Shown here piece by piece: positions 36,980 through 48,100 of a stretch of DNA of 64,000 nucleotides. The position numbers were made by a program, and so were the translations under genes. The DNA is from Gordionus sp. m RMFG-2023 (taxonomy: Eukaryota > Nematomorpha > Gordioida > Chordodea > Parachordodidae). The stretch covers positions 32,598,508 through 32,662,507 of the forward strand of contig NC_088776.1 in assembly GCF_954871325.1 (NCBI RefSeq), written 5' to 3'. Numbering within the stretch: the stretch's first letter is position 1; every line of letters starts with the position of its first letter. The notes beneath the pieces are model-generated. The model worked only from the letters and a program-made list of their open reading frames with translations, was not told the origin of the DNA and made no database searches.

Positions 36980-38009
36980 TAGACCTGTGCGCTGCCGGTC
37001 AAATACGCGGCCGCAGGTGATTTTTGACCATACGGACGCTGCCACCAAAAAGTGTCGGCGCTCAACAGGTTGCATTCGATGTAAAAATTCGGCGGTGTGA
37101 TACATATTTTTTATTAATATAAATAATATTTATTTTATATATTATTTATGAATTGTAATTAGGAGAAAAATAATATTAAATATTTTTTAAATTAATAAAA
37201 AATGCGATTTTATTTTTTAAAATTAAAAAATATTATTAAACAAAATATGCTTACTAAATTTGGTCATAGATTTACAATAACCGTTCTTCAGGTAGTATTT
37301 TAATACATAAATTAGGTTATTTAAATATTATTTCTCTTTGTTTTATTTTTTACTTAGAGGATAGGATAGGAGCACTTTTGGACCCTCGTTTTAAATCTAT
37401 AAATATAGTAAATGAATATCTAAAAGAAAAAAATATTACTCCGGTGTAATTTTTATGTCAACACACTACCTGTCTATGCCATACACAGAACCGAATGTGA
37501 AATGACGGAAGTTGAATTCGATTATCTTAAGTCATTGGCTACCAAACAATCATCTATTCATGACAATAATCTGGAACAACAAGATTATTTAACTAGTCTA
37601 GAAAAAGAGTGTTATTCATTATTTTCGCCTTATAATTTAGAGATAAAATATGTCTTAAATTATTGGAAGATAAGAGCATTGGATCTTCCTAAACTTTCAA
37701 TATTAGCTAGAAAGGTCCTGTGCGTTCCAGCTACGAGCATACTCAGCAAGAGTGTATTTTCCTTAGATGGGCTCACTCTAAACTCTAAAATATCATCATT
37801 ATGTCCTATTAATCTAAATAAAATAATATTTATATATGATATAAAATATAATTATAAACATAATAAAGCATAAATATTATTTTAAAAGTGTTTCCAATAA
37901 ATTTTTAATTTAAAAAAAATTTAAGTTAAAAAAATATTTGACGCCGCCGCTAGCCGATCATTTAAAGAAAAAATGCCGCCGCCGATAATGCTGTTGGCGC
38001 ACAGGTCTA
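36980..38009 (+). mobile_element. Internally deleted hAT element
   Basis: Ends are TAGACCTGTGCGCTGCCGG on the left and, inverted, TAGACCTGTGCGCCAACAG on the right. Flanking 8-bp strings (actttata / acatacaa) no longer match well. Subterminal GC motifs (ggccgcaggtg, gacgctgcc, ggcgctc; and gacgccgccgctagc, tgccgccgccg) stand out from AT-rich surroundings. The interior keeps only the C-terminal part of a hAT transposase. Confidence 0.75.
37350..37873 (+). pseudogene. C-terminal part of hAT transposase with dimerisation domain
   Basis: Upstream, in a different frame, IGALLDPRFKSINIVNEYLK (about 37367-37426) matches the conserved LDPRFK motif of hAT transposases. After an interruption the long frame from 37502 gives VLNYWKIRALDLPKLSILAR, VLCVPATSILSKSVFSLDG and SSLCPINLNKIIFI. 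This is the hATC dimerisation region: YW......P.L..LA...L.VPATS..SER.FS.AG, then R..L.P..v....f. The N-terminal zinc finger and catalytic core are missing. Residues at the usual SER position read LSKS. The 37502 ATG is not the original start. Confidence 0.8.
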
Positions 38010-38014
38010 ACATA

Positions 38015-38980
38015 CAAGTGATTATAATAAATTTTATTAAATTCATCGATAAAATCTTTATTAATCATTCAATTCTTTTAAAAGAATGTTAAATATCGTA
38101 GGCATTTGGATAAATAAAGGCTAAGGATTATATAAATATATTTATGTTGAAGTGTCTCGCTGGTTAGAGATAAATAGATAGTGATGAGCCAGAGCTATGG
38201 CATTTCAAAAATTTATAAAGATCGTGGAAATTTTAATGCCTGAAGAATATAAATTTTTTTTATAAAAAATTTTTTGATACTATATTATGTAAATGAGAAA
38301 TGAGTTTATATCATAAAATAAAAAATTTAACTGTTTTTTAATTTAAATTATTCTATAAACTTATTTATAATGTATGTCCATTTATAATAAATAAATATTT
38401 ATTCATAATATATACTTTTTACTTATATTTAACCGAGAGATAACTAAGACCAGGAATTGGCAAATGAATCTAACAAATGTAATATTTTGTAACTTTTTAT
38501 TACTTTCAAAAAAAAATGGTTTAAATTACAAGAGTTAAATTACTTCTTTTTATTACTATAAATATATGCATAAATTAATTTTTTTTTTCTTCAAAAAATC
38601 TTTAAAATAAACCAGGGCTGTGCTGATATTAATTATCAAATATCTACCGATATTATAGCGTTTTCAAAAAATACGGTCTATATTTTTTAAAAAACCGATC
38701 TCATTTTCATTGTTTGTTGTTATTTTATGATTGTAAATTATATAATTTTTTTTATTTTGTAAATAATTTCATAAAAGTAAAAATGAAAGGGATTTAAATA
38801 CAATTTATTTGTTGTAATTAAAAAAGTTAAAAATTTTGTACTATTTTTGGATTTTTAAAATATCTAACAAGTCATATTCAGCTTGGAGCTGCTTAACAAC
38901 ACTCCATTCACTCATAAACATTTCAAATATTTTAAATGAGATTATTAACTTTTGGAGAATAAAAAAACAAAATATGCTTA
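38015..38980. other. AT-rich spacer, nothing recognised
   Basis: No conserved coding sequence or bounded repeat was seen. Confidence 0.45.
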
Positions 38981-39239
38981 ATTTAGGGTTGTAAACCCGA
39001 TAAAAATATTAAACGGATTCGGTTCATAACAAAATAAATAAGTGAGTTCGGTTCAGGTGTATATTTTTTAACTCGAGTTTGGTTATGGGTTCAGCTCGGG
39101 TTTATGAATATTTTTAATATATAAAAAATCTTAACTAAAAAACAAGTTATAAATTTGGCATAAAAATTTTTTTAAATTTTATTTATAAGCAAAATATATT
39201 TAAAAATACAAAGCTTAGTCATGTATCAATTTAAATTTT

Positions 39240-39582
39240 TTTATTCGTATTAGAATATTATCTTCCAAGAGTTGTTCACTAATCCTCGATCCTTGCGGTG
39301 AAAGAATGAATTTCAAATGTAAAAAGGATCCTTCAACGTTGCCTATATTAAATAGATTTATATGAAAATATGATATATACCTTCTGTTGCAAGAAAAGCA
39401 AATAAGATTTCGGATAAAATATATAAATCAGGGTGCTGAAACTTAGCAGACTCCCAAAAATGCAAAATATTTTCCTTCTGATTCAATCTTTTTAAATAGT
39501 AAAATCCAGTAGATACCATATTTGTTTGCTCTTTTTTAAGTATTTTCTCCTGCCTTTCTTTAGGTTTTATCACTTTCTCCAT
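39240..39582 (-). pseudogene. hAT transposase C-terminus (dimerisation region)
   Basis: Minus-strand peptides are KENILHFWESAKFQHPDLYI with SEILFAFLATEG (39582-39358), then in another frame LKFILSPQGSRISEQLLEDN followed by ILIRIKKF (about 39330-39245). Together these match the hAT ending FWE......P.LY.LA..ifavpaT.......F, then LK.ILSP.RS.LSE.LLED.LLIR. The two parts are in different frames, so the gene is dead. The N-terminal portion is not recognisable. Confidence 0.7.
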
Positions 39583-39591
39583 ATCATGTTC

Positions 39592-39679
39592 AATAACTTC
39601 ATCCGAACTATTATCATCAGATAAAATGAGTGTGGAATAACTTCATCCGAACTATTATCATCAGATAAAATGAGTGTGG
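39592..39679. repeat. 44-bp perfect tandem duplication
   Basis: The unit aataacttcatccgaacta... starts at 39592 and again at 39636, with both copies ending gagtgtgg. It lies just upstream of the dead hAT frame and encodes an acidic Ser/Asp segment on the minus strand. Confidence 0.95.
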
Positions 39680-40289
39680 ATATGATTATCCGGCTTCATA
39701 AATTAGTTACCTTTTTGCACAAATCTTAATTACTGAGTATAATCTGTAATATTTAAGGATTTATATCGTTTATATTTAAATAAATTGAAAATATTATAAA
39801 TTCTCATTTAAATTTGTATATACAATTATACAAATATCTTAATATATGTTTTTAAATATAAAATTTACTACCCAATTGAACCCTGGTTCAAAAAAAATCA
39901 GAATTTGAAGATTTTACAAGTTTTTAAAAAGGGTTCAGGTTCGGGTTTAGAAAAAATTTCCAAAACCCTGGTTTTATTCTCCAAGTTTGGGTTCAATTCG
40001 AAACCCTACTTTAATCATTCGTGAAAATTGGTTGGTTCAAAGATAGATGGTAAATAAAATCAATATAAATTTCAAATCGGTTTTTTAGTGATATCGGTGA
40101 ATTTGTGTAATAAACTAATAGAACCTTTAAATGAAAATAATCATCATCCTTCGGTTGATTTTTTTTGACTATTGTATAACTGGGGAAGCCCGTTTTTATT
40201 TTAAGCGAAATCTTCATAAATAGAATTTAATTTATAATATGGGTTAAATAATGAGGCAAAAATAGTCGAATTAAATGTAAAAAAATTTC

Positions 40290-41695
40290 GAGTCTCTTCT
40301 TCTGCATAGCAATCCACTTAAAATAGCGTTCAGGATATCCTAACAAAGCGTATCAGGTCAATTCAGCAAAGCTCGAATGTAAATCGCAAAACTAATATAG
40401 ACAATATAGCTAACCCATTATTGCAAATTTATTTCCTCGAATATCGCGAATACTTTATTACGAATCGATTTTAGCTAAAAACGCGAAATGTTTTAAGGAT
40501 CTTTTGTTATTTATTGTCAAGAAGTATCTACTTTTATCTGATATGATAAAAAATAAAGAAGCCATTTTCTTTCTAGCCTCTTCTCATTTATTCATTGTAG
40601 AAGAAGAGGACATTTTGGTTCATGTTTTTATCCCAATAAGTTAAAATACCCCCTCCCCCCCACCCCGACCCCCACCCCCTCCAACATAAATTTAAAAAAT
40701 GTGCATTTGACAATAAAATAAATTTCAACAAATATTCTGAAATGCTTTGAAATTTTTCCAATCAAGTTAAAAAATAATGAAAGCTAAGAATTCTTATTTA
40801 TTTTCTCCGATTTTTTTTTAAAAATCATAGACGATTTTGTTAAACAATTTTTCAAAATTTTCTCAGATTATTTTATTAAATTTTCCGTGTTAATTTTTTT
40901 AAAAATTTTTTTCTAAATTGTTGTGTAAATAAAGGGAATTTCATTTAAAAAAAATTTCTTGAGAAAACTGTTGTTCCTTTATTGGAAGCCAGAGATAAAA
41001 CCTGAGATGTAAATTATATATAACTTTTAATATGATATATTTAAAAAAATGTTTAATGTAAATTCATACCACATTTTTTATATGCCTCCCAATTATTATG
41101 CATATCGATATAACTTTCTGATATAGTAGCAACTCTAATTCATTTGAAGATTTTGACATCCCCTCTGTCTTCTTTCCATATTTCAATAAATATAATTGCT
41201 AACTCTGTTTTTGGTTAGTTACTGGCAAAACTGATTGGAATTTATAAATATTAATTACTCATCAGACATAAATATTGGCCCCACCCAGATATCAATTTCG
41301 CCAGTAAGGATCAAGATTTAACTAATGAACTCAATGATTTATATATTAATAAAGCCTGAGTTACTTGTGCGCTATTCTTATAAAATAAGACTTCGAGGAA
41401 AAGCATATGATCATAAAAATAAATTTTTCAAAATATAATAGTCACTATTAGCAATTATCGCGATAATGTCCTCGCGATATTTAATTCGCAAATATCTTCG
41501 TGAAATAGTTTTCGCTACATTGTCTTCGCGATTCGCTGTAATGTATTCGCTTTAAAGGTTTTGCTATAAAAAATTCGCATGTTCTGCGATATTGTCTTTG
41601 CGGATAAGTATTAGTTAATGTGGAGCGATAAAAGTTTCTCTATAAAATGGTTATGAAAGTTTCGAAAAAGTGTTTAGCGATAAAAGTCTGAATTG
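40290..41695 (-). mobile_element. GCGA-motif dispersed element, copy B
   Basis: This is the inverted relative of 7030-8265 (matches listed there). Both ends are rich in the motif: 40330-40500 (atcgcgaatac, acgcgaaatg) and 41450-41690 (tcgcgataatgtcctcgcga, ttcgcgattcgct, agcgataaaag). This fits an element with long subterminal inverted repeats. A C-rich run (about 40650-40685) lies at the position where copy A has gggtggggc. No transposase coding was found. Confidence 0.55.
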
Positions 41696-41814
41696 ACATG
41701 GAACAAAACAAAGTTTAAATAATTTTTTAAAACGGTTTTATTATTATCCTAAATAGAATAATAGCTAGGCCCCCATAGTAGGACTCATTTTGGCAAGGCA
41801 ATTTGTCCCAGGCA

Positions 41815-41900
41815 ATAGCCGGCGGAGATATCTCAATGGTCAGAGGCATAAAACAGATATAAGTTCAAATTTTCTATTAGGATGTTTTTACTTGTGGATT
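41815..41900 (+). ncRNA. tRNA-like SINE head or tRNA relic (weak)
   Basis: The sequence ggcggagatatctcaatgg followed by tcagaggc resembles a tRNA 5' half with an A box. About 30 bp later, aagttcaaattttc resembles a degenerate B box. No acceptor-stem pairing was found, so it is not a functional tRNA gene. Confidence 0.3.
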
Positions 41901-41904
41901 CTTT

Positions 41905-44900
41905 TTAGGATTTCTTAATTAGACTATAATATTTAAAAATTAGGCATTTCATCAGCTGAAAAGCCTGACCTTTAATGGATTAATTTAGGAATAGCATAAA
42001 GCCACCTTTAAAAAAATGTAGCGCTCTATCGCTAAAGCTACGAATAAGAATAGCGCGCTACTTTGACAACATTGTTGAATAAATAGTACCCACGATGCTC
42101 CAAAATTTAATATATAATATTTAAAGTCTTACTTAAGTTGGTTAGCTAGCATAATTTGATGCATTTACATGAGTTGATAAGTACAGACGATGTCTGATAT
42201 TTAAATAAAAAAATGATAAGTGTTTTTTTTAAGTTGTCAATTGTTTTTATAAACATTATTATAAATACAAAACAATTTTTTAGTATATATGAACACAAAT
42301 TATCAAGATCGTTTTTTTATTGTTGATTAGCATACATATTTTAAAATAGTATTTCATGTACAATAATTGAAATATAACATTAAAAAAAGGTATTCTTTAA
42401 ACCACTATAAAAATCTTTATGAATATGATAATTTTAAAATAAAGGAATTACTATTTTTACGATTATCAATAATTTAATTTTTTATTTTAAATTCATAACT
42501 TTAGAATAGATATATAATATATAAAAACAGAATAGAAATATATTAAAAATATAAATAAAAGTTTATAATTTTTTTTAGTATAAAATTGATTTTTTTAAGG
42601 AGAAAATATATTTAAATCACGGCATGATATAAGGTATAAGTAATGAAGGAAAAGGTATAGATGAATAAAAAGGTATATATATAAAACTAATTTTATTCAT
42701 AAATATGAAAAAAATTAATAAAATAGTAGTACACTTTTTAAAATGACCTGACTTATTTAATAAAAAATTATAAATTTTTCTTTAGGGGTTTTTTTAATTC
42801 TCTTCCTAACCTAACTATTATCTCGTATAAATAATTTAAAGTTATAAGTTAGATGAACATATTTTAAGGATTTTTTTTATTGATATAGAATCACAAATAA
42901 AAACCATCAATTTTATCGATAACTTTAATCTCTTCCAAGTATTCAACTACAAAACCACCATATAAGCGAAATGTTGCATATTTTGTAAAATAAAATAATT
43001 GATTTTTAAATCTTGATTAAATTGGTTCAGTTCTTTTAAAATAGTAATTATCAAAAATAACGCTGAAATAAGAAATTAGGTTATTATCGTTCACCAGATC
43101 CTATCATTTGGGCGGGTGCCTCTCATTCTCCCGCCAAAATTTTTTTATACATTCATAATTTTTTGTAATTTAAATGTGAAGCTTAATTCAAAAAAATTGC
43201 GTTCATAAAAACGATTTGATGCCTTCTTAAAATCAATCTCTAACCCAGGCCTAAGCTGAAAATACTAATAATTTAATTTTATTTTACGCATAAGAAATAC
43301 AATTATTTAAATCGAATTAGAAGTCTGAAAACCCAACTTAATCTCAAAACCTACCAACCTGACCCGAGGATTAGATCTGGTTAGGATTTTTTTTTAGGTG
43401 GGTTAAGTATTTGGATATATTTTTGTTATAATTTTGTATTTAATCCGAGATCAAATATTTATGGTTAGATTGTATAAAATTTTTCTCATTTTTAGATTAA
43501 TCCAAATACTTAAAAAAATATTTTTTCTAGAAATTTTTTGAATTGGGTCGGAAGGGGGTTCAAAATTTTTTTTATTTTACAAGTTTCTAAATCGGATATA
43601 ATAATAATGTCTAAAAATTATCGATAATAGTGTCTTCATTATTCGTTCTAATATAATAAAATAATTCCTAAATTTACACCAACCCTTTTCCTTCCAATCA
43701 AATCTAAATTGGCAGAAAAGGGAAAATTATAAAATTAGAATTCGCAAAATAACATTCATTCTACCCTTACCCTCCTTTAATTTTAATAACAATCTTGAGT
43801 CAATTTCCTCTTCCCTTCATTGTGAAAAACGCCTGTTTCCTCCAGAGTTTATAACCAATTTATGGTAAAATATATTAGATACCAAATAAACTTTTTATCA
43901 ATTTTGGTTTTGCTGTTTAAATTAGTAAATAATATTTTCGCTTAAGATCCAACTCAAATCATAGTTTTAATAACTTAAAAGATAAAACTGTTAATCTAAT
44001 AAATTAATATATTAGAAATGTCAAATTATGCCATAATAAAAGGATTGTTTAGGTTTTATAATGATAGAAAAAAACTTTAAAGTAGGTGAAAAAAGGAAAA
44101 CTTAAAAACTTTTATATATCAAGAATAATATTATATAATATAAAAATAAATAGAATATTATAAGAAAGTAGACTTATTATAAAAATATTATATTATACTT
44201 AAAAATATAATTGTAATAAAGAAGAAAAAATATATATTATATTATATTCTTTAATTGAGTCAAAAGTTCATTAAATCTTACAATATCTATTTGTAACAAT
44301 ATTTGCCTGTTAATTATTAGTAATTGACAAAACAAGGGAGTCAATGTTTATCATTATTCTTATTATATTTTATATGTATACAACTTTAATTTACATTATA
44401 GCATATAGACAGTAATAAAGTCATTTTTATTTTAGATTATTAAATTGATAGATAAATGGTTACAAAAACATTTATAATTTAGATATAAACAAACATATTT
44501 GAACATATTTACCTTTTTTTGTGTAACATTGTCATATAACTGTGATGTCATGCCTTCTTCATCTTAACATAAAATGCTCTATATATAATTTTTTTATTAT
44601 CCTTATAATTTGTCTTATTTATAATTTGAAGAGATTACAACACAAATAAAAAAGATTTTTACATATCTTACTAGGTGTGAAAAATTTTGATTTATTATAT
44701 TATGTCAGTAACAGTAATTCGATTGTATTTTAAATACAAGATTATGTATACAATTCTATTATTGTTTATATTTAAATAAACATGGATGTTAAAAAGGTTA
44801 TAATCCGCAATATTATAAAACAATTTTACATTGAGTGTTTTATTTGAGGGTGATTAAGGTGTGAAAAATTATATATTATGCATCATTTCATAAATTATTG

Positions 44901-45020
44901 GTTTTATTTATTTTTAATTAGTATAAACTTTTATAATTTCAAATATTAATTATAAGATGGAGATAAATTCTAAGCTAATGGAAGAATGAATAGTATAACT
45001 CAATACTGATTGTAAATTGT
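41905..45020. other. AT-rich region upstream of the RhoGAP gene
   Basis: No further coding exon was recognised. At 41995-42060 gtagcgctc / agcgcgctactttg motifs form a small inverted-repeat remnant. Near 43100-43130, gggcgggtgcc..ctcccgcc forms a short hairpin. The promoter of the downstream gene must lie here, but no core promoter element is convincing in such AT-rich DNA. Confidence 0.35.
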
Positions 45021-45024
45021 AAAA

Positions 45025-45198
45025 ATGCCCCTTAACCAGTCACACGTCAAGAGAGAGAGACCCTACGACGGAAATGTATGTAAAGAAAAAAAGATGAATG
45101 ATCAAGATGAACAGATATTTTCTTTCAATTTTTACCAATCAAGTAACACATCTCATTCAAGGAGTTATATTACCGAGGGCTTTGCTACTCTCACTCAA
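45025..45198 (+). CDS. ARHGAP20-like: RhoGAP gene exon 1: N-terminus and first PH strand
   Basis: Fifty-eight codons in phase 0. An in-frame TAA at 45013-45015 precedes the ATG. The last residues, [11 protein letters not shown], correspond to the (L/I)xEGPVxLTQ start of the ARHGAP20 PH domain. The donor is CAA|GTTAAT, a weak site. The preceding residues are Ser/Asn/Lys rich with no known motif. Confidence 0.65.
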
Positions 45199-48100
45199 GT
45201 TAATTTTCCTTTTTTTTTTTTTACAAATTTTAAGATTTTTTAATATTTGGATTTTAAAACTTTATAAATTGTTTAATGAAAATTATTATCAATTATACAG
45301 GGCAATCATACTCAAACCCGATATTTATTTTTGTTCGATGATTGGCTCATCATAGTTAAATCAAAGTATAATCATATGCCTATTTATAAATATTTATATG
45401 TGATACATAATATGGGAAAAATGATAAAATATATATATTATTTTAATTTATTTATTTAATATTTTGGTATTGAATATAAATTTTTTTCATAAATTCGATA
45501 AGGAATTTAAAATTTTCTCGCAAATTTAACACTTTTTCGAATTAGCTGCCTTTGGCTGATAATAATTTATCGAAATTAAATTTTTGCTTTATTATTTTTA
45601 AAGAAACTCGAACTTTTTAAAAACCGCTTTGATAAATTTTATTGATAGCCATCTCTTGAGGGCAAATATGCGCAGTATGCATAAATTTAATAGGTAGGTC
45701 TGGGTGAAAGGATAGAAGGCTACGTTGCCACAAATTGTATTAGACCAAGCTGCAACGCCCTCTTAAAAAAATTAACACCAATTTTGAATAATGGATTAGC
45801 ACCCCTATTATTTCATTTAAGATTTAAAAATAATAATTTTAGTGTTAATTTTAATAATCTAAGACTTCTGGAATACATAATTCTGCAATAATAGTAATTT
45901 CCTTTCACCAAAATAAAACTTAATATTAAAAAATGGAGAACAAAAGATATTATCGCAAACTTTATTAAAGTATTATATAAATATAGGAAAGGCAGATTAT
46001 GGAACAGAAATATTTTGCACTATTACTGCGGAATTTTTATATTCATATATGATTAAAATATGGTATTGAATAGCCTCATCATTTGAATACAAAATAATAA
46101 TAAAAAATTGAGCTTATCACTATCATCGTTTTGGTGCTAGTTAAGTTTCTGCAATTGCACTATGCCTTAGAATAGGACACCTGGCTAACTTTATTAGGTA
46201 AATATTTCAAATTTAGTAATAAAATGTATTTTAATATAATTATAGGGCTTAGAAAGTTGTCATACTATTTATTAAATTAATATAAATACATAATTAGAAA
46301 TATTATCGCCGGGGTGGCCTAATGGGTAAGATGTAGGCTTGGAAACACGAGTATGAACAAGGACGCGGGTTCAATCCTGGTAAGAACCATAAAAACTTTC
46401 AAGTTTTTCTTCGATAACTGATGTGTAAAGACATATGGTATGATGAATTTCGGAGCTTAGAGATGACACCCCGGTCACCGACAGGCCTGGACAGCCGGGT
46501 GCTAAGGATACCTTTCCAATAAACAAAATGAAGGACACAAATGAAAATATGAATATGAAAGCTAGGGCGTTCCCTTCATGCGACGCGCAGGGTGTAGACC
46601 TCCATCCTGTGAAAAATAAAGTAAAGGTCAAAGCAAAGAAGACAAGACTGGCAAGTTTGAATATTGGGACGCTTAAAGGTAAGACGAGAGAATTGGCATC
46701 AATGTTGAACAGGAGAAAAGTTGATATAGCGTGCATACAAGAGACGAAATGGAAAGGACAGAAGACTTTGATGATTGGAGATGGGTATAAATTGTACTAT
46801 AATGGACTTGTTAGCAATAGGAACGGTGTCGGCATCATCCTCAGTCAAGATCTAACCTCCTCAGTTGTAGAAGTCAACAGGATCTCTGATAGACTAATGA
46901 GGATAAAACTCTGCATTGGTCAATCAATACTACACATCCTATCAGTATATGCTCCTCAAACGGGTTGCAAGGAAGAAGAGAAAGATGACTTTAGGAAATC
47001 CCTAAGGATGACCTAGTCATAATTGGTGGTGACTTAAATGCGCATGTGGGGAAAGCAAGATTGGATACGGAGAAAGAAATGATGAAGGAGAGCACGTACT
47101 GAAATTTGCGCAAGCCTTCGACCTTGCCTTAACCAACACCTACTATAGGAAAAAAGACAGTCATTTAATAACATATGAAAGTGGTACTAGGAAAACACAG
47201 ATAGATTACATGCTAATCTCTCGCAGAAGATTAAAAGATGTAATAGACTGCAAAGTCATCCCAGGAGAAGATATTGCCGCGCAACTACAAATCTCAAAAA
47301 ACTGGAACCATGCATCAAATGGGGCAAATTAAAAACAATGACAGATGCCTTTGCAATCAATGCAAACATTGAAACAATAAATTGCTCACAAGTCAGTGAA
47401 AAAATATGGACAGACCTTTCATCCAGATTAATAGACACTGCAAAATCGACGCTAGGCTTGACAAGAGGAGGCAACAAATCACACAAATAACTATGGTGGT
47501 GGAATCAAGAGGTACAAACCACATACAGGAGAAAAAAGCCCTTTATAAAATATGGTACAAATCCAAAAATGCAGATGACAAGTCAAGATACAAAAAATCT
47601 AAGAGATTAGCTACAAAGGCGGTGGCTAGGGCCAAATCTGAAGGGCAAAATAAAATATACAGATTAGCCAAACAGCGAGAAAAGAACTCTAGGGATATAA
47701 ACGGATCGCCGAAAGTAATGAAAAATAAAGATGGGAAATTGATAATAAAGGAAAAAGAAATAATGAATAGATGGAAAGAATATTTTCAGGAGCTTCTCAA
47801 CTTTAATTCCCACATATTGCATCTCGACGAACACTCCCCTTGTCAAAACCTTGTACAACCTATAACGGAACAAGAAATAATCACATGCCTCAAGCATATG
47901 AAAAACAACAAAGCTAGGGGTCCAGACGATATTCCAAGGAGATGATGGAATACATCTCCTCACAAATCTGTACAATAAAATACTTGGAAATGAAGAGGTC
48001 CCCCAAAAATGGAGGCAGAGCTATCTAGTTCCTATCTTCAAAAATAAAGGGGATCCACACAATTGTCAAAATTACAGGGGCATGAAACTAATGTCACACT

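Larger units (their letters stand above)
38984..40008 (-). mobile_element. Degenerate hAT element with GGGTTCGG subterminal motifs
   Basis: The left end is TAGGGTTGTAAACCC and the inverted right end is TAGGGTTTCGAATTGAACCC. Flanks gcttaatt / ctttaatc are a plausible diverged 8-bp duplication. Copies of ggttcggtt, gagttcggttcagg, gggttcagctcggg and caggttcgggtt cluster within about 170 bp of each end. The interior holds a minus-strand hAT transposase C-terminus. Confidence 0.65.

Noticed and set aside
46308-46510. HDV-like ribozyme at the 5' end of the LINE
   Set aside because: The closing stem partner lies about 150 bases away, whereas HDV-like P1 strands are normally much closer, and the required double-pseudoknot pairing was not found. 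A tRNA-like head explains the signal better.
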